Below, piece after piece: positions 25,759 through 33,976 of a stretch of DNA of 45,056 nucleotides. The stretch's first letter is position 1. Each line of letters opens with the position of its first letter. The notes under the pieces were generated by a model, which was not told the DNA's origin, ran no database searches, and was given only the letters and a program-made list of their open reading frames with translations. The stretch spans positions 1 to 45,056 of the forward strand of contig CAZKQB010000023.1 in the NCBI GenBank assembly GCA_964554795.1, written 5' to 3'. The DNA comes from SFHK01 sp964554795 (GTDB lineage Bacteria > Bacillota > Clostridia > Christensenellales > Aristaeellaceae). Made by a program: the position numbers and the translations under genes.

Positions 25759-26604
25759 TCAATGCGCGCGGCTCTTTTTTTCCGGGAGGAAGACATCCTT
25801 CACAAGGCCGATTACAAACAGTGCGGCGGTCATGAACAGGATTGTGCGCGACGTCATGCGGCTGATGAAGATGCTGATCACGGCAATCAGCACGATGTAC
25901 AGCGCCGTGCGCAGCACTGCGCCCAGAATGGACGTGAACACGCTGCCGCGGAACAGCGTCGCCCGCAGAAGCGCAATGACCGCACAGACCGTTACCAGCA
26001 GGATGACGATGTTCGTGGCATTCAGCGCAAAGCGCACGTTGGTAAGCTGCGTAAGCCATGTATAGGCATTTTGCAGAATGACCTGAAACAGAAGCCGTTT
26101 ATAAAGGAACCACGTGGCCGATACCGTAACCAGGCTTGCGCTCACGGCCACGATGCCTCGCAAAAACACGCGCGCCAGCCACATCGCGCTTTCCGCCATT
26201 TCGTATAGCGTGCTGTACGCCAGCAGGCGCACCAGCATGTATACGGGAATCGTCAGAAGCGCCACGATCATGAAATCGTACAGCGTCTGCACGAAATCCT
26301 CGCGGCTTATCAGGCGCGAGCAAAGCTCGCCGAACGACGGCGGCGTCTGCCCGCTTTTTTCCACATAATCGGCGTAGGCCTCCACCATGTCCGATACGCC
26401 GAAGCCGGTGTCCTCGCCCTCGGCGCGGCGGCCGGCGTTTCCGTAGAACGGGAAATGGTAGATGTCCAGCCCGCTTACATCAATGCCGTACTGCGCAGGA
26501 TCGACCTCCGGCGCAACGGCGTGCAGCCAGCTGGGAAACATCATGAAAAGCGCTGCCGCGGTCAGCCCGACGGCCAGCACAAACGCAAAAAAACGTCTGA
26601 TCAA
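25759..26604 (-). CDS. Polytopic membrane protein with TTG start
   Basis: I do not recognise the family. The frame contains an early hydrophobic anchor (IRRFFAFVLAVGLTAAALFM), an extracytoplasmic stretch of about 90 residues, then about six membrane segments (for example IVALLTIPVYMLVRLLAY and ALYIVLIAVISIFIS). I chose TTG at 26604 because GAGGAAGGAG lies 7 bases upstream; the only upstream ATG (26664) has no ribosome site and adds a charged, unlikely head. 281 residues. The gene sits next to the CRISPR locus but has host-like GC-rich codons and its own strand context, so a CRISPR role is not suggested. Confidence 0.72.
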   Translation of the reverse strand: MIRRFFAFVLAVGLTAAALFMMFPSWLHAVAPEVDPAQYGIDVSGLDIYHFPFYGNAGRRAEGEDTGFGVSDMVEAYADYVEKSGQTPPSFGELCSRLISREDFVQTLYDFMIVALLTIPVYMLVRLLAYSTLYEMAESAMWLARVFLRGIVAVSASLVTVSATWFLYKRLLFQVILQNAYTWLTQLTNVRFALNATNIVILLVTVCAVIALLRATLFRGSVFTSILGAVLRTALYIVLIAVISIFISRMTSRTILFMTAALFVIGLVKDVFLPEKKSRAH

Positions 26605-26726
26605 CGTAAGCTCCTTCCTCGGACGCGGGATTCGTCCGTCTGCCACGCATATCCATTTTATCATATCGACGCGCAGCTGGCAATCAATGTTCCTATGTTT
26701 TGCACTTTTTGCCGATTATATCCGCC

Positions 26727-26755
26727 TTGACTTTCGTTATAGGCGTGTTTATAAT
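26727..26755 (+). promoter_or_regulatory. Promoter of the amino-sugar kinase operon
   Basis: TTGACT (26727-26732) and TATAAT (26750-26755) are exactly 17 bases apart, 33 bases before the kinase ATG. Confidence 0.9.
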
Positions 26756-26787
26756 AAATTCCAGATGGTGGAAACGGAGGCGCGCGC

Positions 26788-27750
26788 ATGGCAGAAGAGA
26801 GATACATCATCGGCGTGGACGGCGGCGGAACCAAGACGAAGGCCGTTGCCGCGCGCATGGACGGCACAGTGCTGGCATCGGCCGTGGGCGGCGGGCTGAA
26901 CGCCGGGCAAATCGGCGCAGATCAGGCGCAAAGGAACCTACTGGACGTGCTTCGAAGGCTTACGCAGGGGCTATGCGGCAGCGCCGCGCGCGTGGTCGTG
27001 GGTGACCCATCGCTGGACGGCCCGGCGTCGCCGTCCGCCGTGCGTGCCTTTGCCCGGGACTGGATTGAGCCGGAGCGGCTGACACTCACGAGCGACGTGC
27101 ATCTGGCGCTGTTTGCGTTCTCGCAGGGCGCGCCGGCGGCCATGGCCGTGTGCGGCACGGGCTCGATGCTCGTGCGGATGGACGAAAACGGCGAAACGCG
27201 CACGGCGGGAGGCTGGGGACACGTGCTCGGCGACCCCGGCTCCGGCTACGCGCTGGCGCTGGACGGACTGCGCGCCGCCATCGATTTCTGGGAGGGCGTA
27301 TCGGATGCTCGCGCGCTGGCCGAGCGTGCGTTGGCGTTTTTCAGGCTGCGCGCGCCAAGAGAGCTGATTGAGGTCGTGTACCGCCCTAAAACGCGGCCGA
27401 GCGACCTTGCCGCGTTCGGAAGAGAGGTGTTGGCGCTGGCAAAAGCCGGCGACGAGGCCGCGCTGAACCTTCTGCGCGCGCAGATGACCCGCCTTGCGCG
27501 CGGCGCGGCGGCGCTGCTTCGCCCCTGTCCCGGTGTGCGGCGCGTGGGACTATACGGCGGCGTGTTTGAGCACAGCGAGGAGGCGCGAGGGGCGTTTTCG
27601 GAGGCGCTACATGCCGCCTGTCCGAACGCAGAAACGGCGCGCCCCGCGCTTCCGCCGGAAATCGGCGGGGTGCTGCTGGCGCTGCGCGACTGCGGCCGGC
27701 TGACCGAGGATGCGATAAGGCGGCTGAAGGAAACGATGGACAGGACATAA
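26788..27750 (+). CDS. BadF/BadG/GlcNAc-kinase family ATPase
   Basis: A 320-residue ASKHA-fold kinase of the BcrAD/BadFG group, which includes N-acetylglucosamine kinases. The phosphate-1 motif is IGVDGGGTKTKAVA at residues 8-21. The phosphate-2 and adenosine regions appear as AVCGTGSMLVRM and GWGHVLGDPGSGYALALDG. GlcNAc or a related amino sugar is the likely substrate, since a SIS-domain gene follows after 18 bases. It is first in a four-gene operon from the promoter at 26727. Confidence 0.85.
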   Translation: MAEERYIIGVDGGGTKTKAVAARMDGTVLASAVGGGLNAGQIGADQAQRNLLDVLRRLTQGLCGSAARVVVGDPSLDGPASPSAVRAFARDWIEPERLTLTSDVHLALFAFSQGAPAAMAVCGTGSMLVRMDENGETRTAGGWGHVLGDPGSGYALALDGLRAAIDFWEGVSDARALAERALAFFRLRAPRELIEVVYRPKTRPSDLAAFGREVLALAKAGDEAALNLLRAQMTRLARGAAALLRPCPGVRRVGLYGGVFEHSEEARGAFSEALHAACPNAETARPALPPEIGGVLLALRDCGRLTEDAIRRLKETMDRT

Positions 27751-27768
27751 GAAAGGAATGTGCAAAGT

Positions 27769-28503
27769 ATGAAGGCGAACGAGCGTTACTATGGAATTCT
27801 GAAGGACACGCTGGAAACGGCGTTCTGCGGACAGGCCGACGCGCTGGAAACGGCGGCGCAAAAAATCGCCGGGAGCCTGCTTGGCGGCGGCATGCTGTAT
27901 ACCTTTGGCACCGGGCACGGACATCTGCTGGCGCTGGAAATCTTCTATCGCGCCGGCGGGCTGGCGCGCGTGTGCCCGATTCTGGACGAGCGCCTGATGC
28001 TGCATGCATCCGCGTCCGAAAGCACCGGCTGGGAGCGCACGGACGGCCTTGCAGACGAGCTGCTTTCGCGCTATCCCGTAAAGGCGGGCGACGTGCTGAT
28101 TGCCATTTCCAATTCCGGGCGCAACACCGTGCCGGTAGAGCTGGCAATGAAGTGCCGGGCGCGTGGCGCGTATGTCATCGCGCTCACAAGCCGCAAGCAC
28201 ACGCTCGCTGTAACCCCGCGCAATCCGATGGGCAAGCGGCTGTTCGAGGTTGCCGATCTAGTGCTGGACAACGGCGGCGCACTGGGCGACGCGGCGGTCG
28301 AGGGCACCGGCGGGCGCAGGATCGGCCCCACCTCCACGGCCGTCGGCAGCGCGCTTTTGCAGGCGATTGTCTGCCGCGTGGAGGAAATCGCCCGGGAGAA
28401 GGGCCGGGAAATCGAGTTTTTCGCCTCCAGCAACATCGACGGCGGCGACGAAATCAACGCGTGTCTCATCGAAAAATATCGCGGCGTCGTACGCGGACTG
28501 TAA
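27769..28503 (+). CDS. SIS domain sugar-phosphate protein (UPF0309-like)
   Basis: A 244-residue protein with a sugar-isomerase (SIS) domain: the phosphosugar loop FGTGHGHLLALEIFYRAGG (near residues 45-65) and DVLIAISNSGRNTVPVELA (near residue 110). The C-terminal part VEGTGGRRIGPTSTAVGSALLQAI is typical of the UPF0309 group rather than MurQ. It probably binds or isomerises an amino-sugar phosphate made by the preceding kinase. I use the ATG at 27769 with GAAAGGA upstream; a GTG at 27760 is too close to that site. Confidence 0.82.
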   Translation: MKANERYYGILKDTLETAFCGQADALETAAQKIAGSLLGGGMLYTFGTGHGHLLALEIFYRAGGLARVCPILDERLMLHASASESTGWERTDGLADELLSRYPVKAGDVLIAISNSGRNTVPVELAMKCRARGAYVIALTSRKHTLAVTPRNPMGKRLFEVADLVLDNGGALGDAAVEGTGGRRIGPTSTAVGSALLQAIVCRVEEIAREKGREIEFFASSNIDGGDEINACLIEKYRGVVRGL

Positions 28504-28518
28504 AAGGAGGACAGGTGC

Positions 28519-29757
28519 ATGCGGGCCGGATACGGAAAAACCGAAATCACGCCGCCGCTGGGCGTGGAGCTGGCAGGCTATGGCTATTATCTGAAGCGGC
28601 AGGCAACGCGCGTGGACGATCCCCTGTTCGTTCGCGCCGTGGCGCTGGAGGATCGGGGGCGCACGTACCTCGTGGTCTCCTGCGACATTCTCGGCCTGAA
28701 CCGCAGCATCGCGGGCAGGGTGCGCGCGGCGCTTCTTCAGAAGCACGCCGTGCCGCCGTCGCACGTCATGATCGTAAGCATCCACACGCATACCGCCGCT
28801 CCCTCCATTGCGCATGAGGGCTGCGGCGAGGTATGCCCGGAATACGTGGAAACGCTGCCCGGCGCGATCCTGTCCGCATGCGAAAGTGCGCTGGCAGACA
28901 GGCGGCGCGTGACGTCCGTGCGCTTCTCGATGGGACGGCCGGACGGCGAATACGCCTATAACCGCGCAGCGAAGGACGGCCCCGTGGATGGCCATGCGCG
29001 CGGCTTCCTCCTGTCGCGCGACGAGCGCGAGCCCATCGCGCTCGTCTCCTATGCCTGTCACCCGGTGTGCCGCGGGCGCTCAACCGGCATTTCGGCGGAC
29101 TATCCTGGCCGCGTGTGCCGTATGGCGGAGGAAAAGGGCGCAAAGCCCCTGTTTCTGAACGGCCTGTGCGGCGACATCGATCCGCTGCCGTGCGAGGACG
29201 ATGCGCGCGACGCGCGCATCGACGCCTTCGCATCGGCGATTCTTTCGGCACTGACGGACGATACGGAGCTTCCCATGCACGTCTTCGGCGGCGAGATTGC
29301 GGACGAAATTCGCCTGCTGCCCGTTTCGCGCGAGGACATCACCGGCGCGGCAGACAGCGCCGCATCCCGGCCAAACGCGATTCCCGGGGCAGAGCGCGTG
29401 GCGCGGGTATGGGAAAGCGAGATGCTTTCGAGGTTTGATTCCCTTCCCAGCCGCGAGCCGATTTCCGTGCATTATCTGAATCTGGGCGGCGTACCCATCA
29501 TCGCGTTGCCGTTTGAGGGCTTCTGCGCCATCGGGCACAAAATTCGGGACGTGCTTGGCGATTCCCGCGCGCTGACGCTGGGCTGCGCCGACGAGCTGCT
29601 CGGCTACCTGCCCACGCGCGACGACATCGAGCGCGGCGCATACGCGGCGCTGGAGTCCACGTTCCTGTACCATCGCCTGCCGGTGCTGCCCGGCGAGGCA
29701 GAGCGGCTGGGCCGCGAGCTGGGCGCACGGCTGAGGGAGGAGCAGGCACATAGATGA
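28519..29757 (+). CDS. Neutral/alkaline ceramidase-like hydrolase (N-terminal domain type)
   Basis: A 412-residue protein like the catalytic domain of neutral ceramidases: RAGYGKTEITPPLGVELAGYG at the start, the zinc motif region SIHTHTAAPSI near residue 92, and SYACHPVCRGRSTGISADYPG near residue 178. In bacteria many members hydrolyse unknown amides rather than ceramide. There is no signal peptide, so it probably acts in the cytoplasm. It starts 16 bases after the SIS gene behind AAAGGAGG and sits before an M20 amidohydrolase, suggesting amide-bond removal from N-acylated sugars or lipids (inference). Confidence 0.8.
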   Translation: MRAGYGKTEITPPLGVELAGYGYYLKRQATRVDDPLFVRAVALEDRGRTYLVVSCDILGLNRSIAGRVRAALLQKHAVPPSHVMIVSIHTHTAAPSIAHEGCGEVCPEYVETLPGAILSACESALADRRRVTSVRFSMGRPDGEYAYNRAAKDGPVDGHARGFLLSRDEREPIALVSYACHPVCRGRSTGISADYPGRVCRMAEEKGAKPLFLNGLCGDIDPLPCEDDARDARIDAFASAILSALTDDTELPMHVFGGEIADEIRLLPVSREDITGAADSAASRPNAIPGAERVARVWESEMLSRFDSLPSREPISVHYLNLGGVPIIALPFEGFCAIGHKIRDVLGDSRALTLGCADELLGYLPTRDDIERGAYAALESTFLYHRLPVLPGEAERLGRELGARLREEQAHR

Positions 29758-29825
29758 ACGATTGGCCTTATCCTGCAAAAACAGGCCTGCGCGCATCCGG
29801 CGCGAACGAAGGGAGGAGCAATCCT

Positions 29826-31025
29826 ATGAATGAGCCTCGGTTTTCCGTCGATCAGAATTGGCTCGTGCGCATTCGGCGCGAGCTGCATGCACACCCGGAA
29901 ATCGGCTGGGAGCTTGAAAACACCGCAAGGGTCGTCCGGCGCGAGCTGGACGCGATCGGCATTCCCTATGAAGCGGATAAATACGGAAAAAATACGATCG
30001 TGGCGACGGTGAACCCGGAAATCACGTCGTTCACGCTGGGCATCCGCGCCGACATGGACGCGCTGCCCATTCAGGAAAAGAATTTCGACAAGCCCTATCG
30101 CTCCCAAATCGACGGCGCCATGCACGCCTGCGGACACGACGCGCACACGACGATGCTGCTGGGCGCGTGCAAGACGCTGTACGGCCTGCGCGACAAGCTG
30201 CGCTGCCGCGTGCGGCTGCTGTTTCAGCCCTGCGAGGAATCGCGCCCCAGCGGTGCGCGCACGATGTGCGAGCACGGCGTGATGGACGACATCGACGCCA
30301 TCATCATGTGCCACGTGAACTGCAACGACCCGGTGCACCGCCCATCCTCCCGCGCAGGCACGACGAACGCCTCGTCCGCCCGGTTTCAGATTACCGTGCA
30401 TGGACGCGGCGTGCATGTCGCCTCGCCTCACCGCGGAATCGACGCGCTGGCTATCGGCGTGCGCATCTACGACGGCATTCAGGGAATCCTCGCCCGCGAG
30501 GTGGATCCGTTCGATACCTGCGTAATCGCTGTGACCACAATGAATGCGGGCACCACCGTGTCCGCCAACGCCGATACCTGCACAATGACGGGCAGCATCC
30601 GGTGCCTGAAAACGGCCACGATGGACTGGGCGCAAAAGCGCCTTGCCGCCCTGACGGAGAACGTATGCCGCGATATGCGCGGAGAATTCGAAATCGACTT
30701 CTTCGGCGAGCCGCTTCCGCCCGCCGTCAACGACGCGCGCATGTACGCCGCCTTTGCCGAAACCTGCCGCCGCATGGGCGGGGACGGCTACCTTCTTCCG
30801 CTGGAGCCGTCGCCCGGCGCAGAGGATTTTGCCTATTACGAGCAGAAAAAACCCGGCCTGCTGTTCGGCCTCGGCATGCGAAACGACGAAAAGGGCTTCA
30901 ATAAGCCCGCCCATACCTGCGATTGGGATATCGACGAGGCCGCCCTCTCGACCGGCGTAGAGCTGTTCACCCGGTTCGTATGGGATCACATGGACGGCAT
31001 CGAAGGCCTTCCGGCTAATCCGTAA
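29826..31025 (+). CDS. M20 family amidohydrolase/peptidase
   Basis: A 399-residue M20D-type metal amidohydrolase (hippurate hydrolase/N-acyl-amino-acid deacylase group). It shows RELHAHPEIGWELENT near residue 20, RADMDALPIQE near 70, the metal motif MHACGHDAHTTMLLGA near 100, and FQPCEESRPSGA near 135. The dimerisation domain lies in the middle. I chose the ATG at 29826 behind GGGAGGAG; an earlier in-frame ATG overlaps the ceramidase-like stop and lacks a site. It is the last gene of the operon, closed by a strong terminator. Confidence 0.9.
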   Translation: MNEPRFSVDQNWLVRIRRELHAHPEIGWELENTARVVRRELDAIGIPYEADKYGKNTIVATVNPEITSFTLGIRADMDALPIQEKNFDKPYRSQIDGAMHACGHDAHTTMLLGACKTLYGLRDKLRCRVRLLFQPCEESRPSGARTMCEHGVMDDIDAIIMCHVNCNDPVHRPSSRAGTTNASSARFQITVHGRGVHVASPHRGIDALAIGVRIYDGIQGILAREVDPFDTCVIAVTTMNAGTTVSANADTCTMTGSIRCLKTATMDWAQKRLAALTENVCRDMRGEFEIDFFGEPLPPAVNDARMYAAFAETCRRMGGDGYLLPLEPSPGAEDFAYYEQKKPGLLFGLGMRNDEKGFNKPAHTCDWDIDEAALSTGVELFTRFVWDHMDGIEGLPANP

Positions 31026-31053
31026 AATCTTCCAAATGGCTTTTGATACGCAG

Positions 31054-31098
31054 CGAGCCTTCCGCAGAATTTCGCTTCTGCGGAAGGCTCGTTTCTAA
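31054..31098 (+). terminator. Terminator of the amino-sugar kinase operon
   Basis: A 16-bp perfect stem (31054-31069 and 31076-31091) with a 6-base loop is followed by TTTCTAAAAA. It lies 28 bases after the M20 stop. Confidence 0.85.
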
Positions 31099-31125
31099 AA
31101 AGGCTTGGTTTATGATTGTTTCTCT

Positions 31126-31731
31126 TTAGCTTTCCTGAATTGCCTCCGCTACGCCGTCTGCACTGCGGTTTTTGAAGGCCTGCTGGGCTTCCTTTTTGAC
31201 CTGACGGAAGGAGGTGTCGTCGCTTTCCTGCTTCAGCATGCGCTTCAGCTCGTCGGCGGTACAGGTGTCCATGGACTTTCCGGCCTTGAACAGGCGAACA
31301 AGCAGGTTCATGAAGATGACGCCGGAGTAGTAGGTTACGCTGTAACCCATCAGGCCATTGACCGCCGCTGCGCCGACCGTGCCGATGCCGGGAATGATGG
31401 AAAGCACGGTGCCCGTGATCATCTGTGCAGCAATGGCTGCGGCCATGTTGGTGACGAACGCGGAGCCCAGACCCTTAATCAGCTCCTTCTTTACGCTGAG
31501 ACCGAGCTTGGTGCAAATGCGGTAGTACATCGACCACACGAAGCTGATTTCGATGCCGGCGGCGATGGAGCTTCCGACGCCGGGCAGCGCGCCCGAGGCC
31601 ATCATGGAGGCGGCGGCGCCCGCCGCGTGGGACTTGACCATTCTCATCAGCTCGTCGTAGGAAACGTCAACGCCCCTGTTCTGCGCCTGGGATACGATTC
31701 TCTCGATGGATTCATTCAGCTTGCCTGCCAT
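31126..31731 (-). CDS. DUF697-like helical membrane-associated protein
   Basis: A 201-residue, mostly hydrophobic helical protein. The segments ASGALPGVGSSIAAGIEISF, WSMYYRICTKLGLSVKKE and SIIPGIGTVGAAAVNGLMGY resemble the DUF697 domain often fused or linked to GTPases. No GTPase motif is present here or in the neighbours. The start at 31731 (MAGKLNESIERIV) follows GAGGAGG. The C-terminus is charged and soluble. Function unknown. Confidence 0.7.
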   Translation of the reverse strand: MAGKLNESIERIVSQAQNRGVDVSYDELMRMVKSHAAGAAASMMASGALPGVGSSIAAGIEISFVWSMYYRICTKLGLSVKKELIKGLGSAFVTNMAAAIAAQMITGTVLSIIPGIGTVGAAAVNGLMGYSVTYYSGVIFMNLLVRLFKAGKSMDTCTADELKRMLKQESDDTSFRQVKKEAQQAFKNRSADGVAEAIQES

Positions 31732-31840
31732 TGTTATATCCTCCTCATTACGGTTGGTATTGTGTGAACCGTTCTTACAGGTGAGAGTATAGCACCGGCA
31801 TTTTTGTCTTTTTGCATTTCGTTTCCGGCTTGCATGAAAA

Positions 31841-31867
31841 GCACGGCAGAGGAAGCCTCCGCCGTGC
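31841..31867 (-). terminator. Possible terminator after the sialidase-like operon
   Basis: GCACGGC/GCCGTGC with an inner GAGG/CCTC stem (31841-31867) is followed on the minus strand by TTTT. It is about 180 bases past the sialidase-like stop. The stretch 31732-32048 otherwise shows no convincing gene. Confidence 0.5.
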
Positions 31868-32048
31868 ATACAGTCAGAAAAACGGATGAGAGAATGTCAG
31901 GCAGCCCGGCAATGTGCGCGGCAAGCTCGCGCAATTTTCCTGATAAATCCGGCATGGATTGTTTTTTTGACAAGCGACGCCGGCAGCTCCAAAGGGTGCT
32001 GTCGGCGCGTTTTCGTAAATCGAGGAATTCGTCTTTTTCTGCGTTGGC

Positions 32049-33176
32049 TCAGGGCTCGGGCAAACGCCAGATTTTCTGCATAATCACGCCCTCGCCGCCA
32101 ATGTTTTCGTAAAATACGGTCAGCATTCGCCCGTCGGAAAGCTCGACGCTGGCGGGATAGCCGAGGTCGCCGCTCAGGCCGTCCGCGTCCAGTACATAAT
32201 CGGTATCCCACGTTTCCCCGCCGTCCCGCGAGATCATGGCGCGGATTCCATAGGGCTTTTCGCGGTAACCGTACACGGAAACGACAGCGCCGGAGGTGTG
32301 CAGGCACAGATGCGCGGGCGAGCCGCCCAAGCGGGACAGCAGGCGGTGCGGCCTTGTGAACGTGCGTCCGCCGTCCTCGGATTCGGACTGATACACGGTA
32401 AACACCGGCTCCGGCGCGTCATAGCGCTGCACGCGGATATGTACGAGGATGCGCCCGCCGGGAAGCTGCACGGCGTGCGGCTCACAGCTGTGAAGAAGCC
32501 TGCCCGCCTCATCTACGATATTTTCAATCGAGGAAACCACCTCGAATTCGTCCTCCTCATTCAGCCGGCATACCTGTATGAACGGCTCGCTGCCGTCGTC
32601 AAAGCGGTTGTCCGCTGAAAAGCGCCGCCCCACATACAGAAGGGAACCGTCGTTTAAGCGGCAGGGTCCGTGCGGTGCGGTGACCGGCGCGCGATGCATG
32701 GCGCCAAACGTATAGCCGCCGTCCTCGCTGATTCGGTAGGTTGAGCCGAGAAAGCGCTCCTCGTCGCCGCGCGCCTCGACCTCATCCAGATAGGCCTCGA
32801 CGAATCGCCGTCTCGGGCTTTCCGTCCAGTCGCGTCCGTCGCCTGATGCATGATTCCAGATGCGCTGCTGCCGAATCGTGTTGTTGAACGACGTTACCAT
32901 CACTCGCCCGTTTCCAAATGTGACAATTCCCGCGTCGCGGTCGTCCAGCGGCGTGTCGATCACCGGCGCCGGACGCGTCCACGTTGCACCCTCGTTCCGG
33001 CTGTAACAAATGACCGCCTTTCCAAACGGGCAAATGTGCGCCAGCCGAAAGCCGGAGGCCGTCATGGCCAGCGTGCCGTCCGGCAGATACGCTACCGTCG
33101 ACCACGCGAAATAGCGGAATACGCTGTCTGCGTTTGCACAAATGACCCGTTTGCCTTCGGCGCTTAAAAGCTTCAC
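32049..33176 (-). CDS. BNR/Asp-box sialidase-like protein
   Basis: A 375-residue six-bladed propeller protein of the sialidase superfamily. Asp-box repeats are visible: SRNEGATW near residue 60, SEDGGYTF near 147, SEDGGRTF near 265, and SRDGGETW near 314. DDRDAGIVTF near residue 77 is typical of exo-sialidase-like enzymes. No signal peptide, so it is probably cytoplasmic. True sialidase activity is not proven because the Arg triad cannot be assigned by eye. Its ATG overlaps the methyltransferase stop by 4 bases (ATGA), so it is the last gene of a coupled operon. Confidence 0.8.
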   Translation of the reverse strand: MKLLSAEGKRVICANADSVFRYFAWSTVAYLPDGTLAMTASGFRLAHICPFGKAVICYSRNEGATWTRPAPVIDTPLDDRDAGIVTFGNGRVMVTSFNNTIRQQRIWNHASGDGRDWTESPRRRFVEAYLDEVEARGDEERFLGSTYRISEDGGYTFGAMHRAPVTAPHGPCRLNDGSLLYVGRRFSADNRFDDGSEPFIQVCRLNEEDEFEVVSSIENIVDEAGRLLHSCEPHAVQLPGGRILVHIRVQRYDAPEPVFTVYQSESEDGGRTFTRPHRLLSRLGGSPAHLCLHTSGAVVSVYGYREKPYGIRAMISRDGGETWDTDYVLDADGLSGDLGYPASVELSDGRMLTVFYENIGGEGVIMQKIWRLPEP

Positions 33177-33976
33177 AAATTCGTCCTCCCCTCCTGCTTG
33201 CGGCAGATATGAAGCAGATGCGAATGGCTGCCCAGCAGCTCCCGCTTTTCACAGGTATGCAGATGGTAGCGCACAAACGCTTCAAAGTCCTCGTCCGACA
33301 TCGAAAAATGATCGGTCTGCTGCGCAAGCTCCAGCACGCTGTCCGTGCCTACCAGCGCGAGCGTCCGCACGGGCTTGCCCTCAAACAGTGCTTCGAATTC
33401 CTCAATGTCAAAGCCGGTAAAGGCCTGCTCCTCAAAGTGCCGCACGCGGAAGTTCTCGTCCAGGTTGATTGCCAGCCCCTGCCGGAAATTACCGCACAGA
33501 TGGTTTGCGTACAGGATGGCGTACACCGACAAAAACGCCGTCAGAATCACGCCGCCGGGCTTCGTCACGCGAATCGCCTCGTCCAGCGCGCGGTTCCAGT
33601 CCTCGGGCGTGTACAGGTGATACATCGGCCCCAGAACAAGCACCGCATCGAATGCGTCGTTTGGAAACGCGCTCAGATTCGTCGCGTCACCCTGCATTGC
33701 CGAAAGGCCTTCAAGACCGCGCGCGTTTTCGCGCAGCTTTTCAAGGTTGCCCTCGACCAGCTCCACCGCCGAAACCCTGCAGCCCTCCCTCGCAAGCGCG
33801 ATGGAATAGCGCCCCGTGCCTGCGCCCACCTCCAGCACGCTCGCCCCGGCGGGCAGAAGCGCGTGGATGTAGTGCATGGTCGTGATGTATTCCAGCTCTC
33901 CGTTCCGGCCTTTTGTCAGCCGCTGATCCTCGTCAAACGAATTGTAGATGGCGTTGACGATCTCAATCCGCTTCAT
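33173..33976 (-). CDS. Class I SAM-dependent methyltransferase
   Basis: A 267-residue methyltransferase with motif I VLEVGAGTGRYSIALA (near residue 40), the acidic VSAVELVEGN, then LSAMQGDATNL and FDAVLVLGPMYHL. The family is the general ubiE/small-molecule type; the substrate is unknown. It overlaps the nucleotidase gene at its start by 14 bases and the sialidase-like gene at its stop by 4, indicating translational coupling. Confidence 0.88.
   Translation of the reverse strand: MKRIEIVNAIYNSFDEDQRLTKGRNGELEYITTMHYIHALLPAGASVLEVGAGTGRYSIALAREGCRVSAVELVEGNLEKLRENARGLEGLSAMQGDATNLSAFPNDAFDAVLVLGPMYHLYTPEDWNRALDEAIRVTKPGGVILTAFLSVYAILYANHLCGNFRQGLAINLDENFRVRHFEEQAFTGFDIEEFEALFEGKPVRTLALVGTDSVLELAQQTDHFSMSDEDFEAFVRYHLHTCEKRELLGSHSHLLHICRKQEGRTNL

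Noticed and set aside
31734..31973. 79-codon minus-strand open frame
   Set aside because: No ribosome site, and it overlaps a terminator-like hairpin at 31841-31867.
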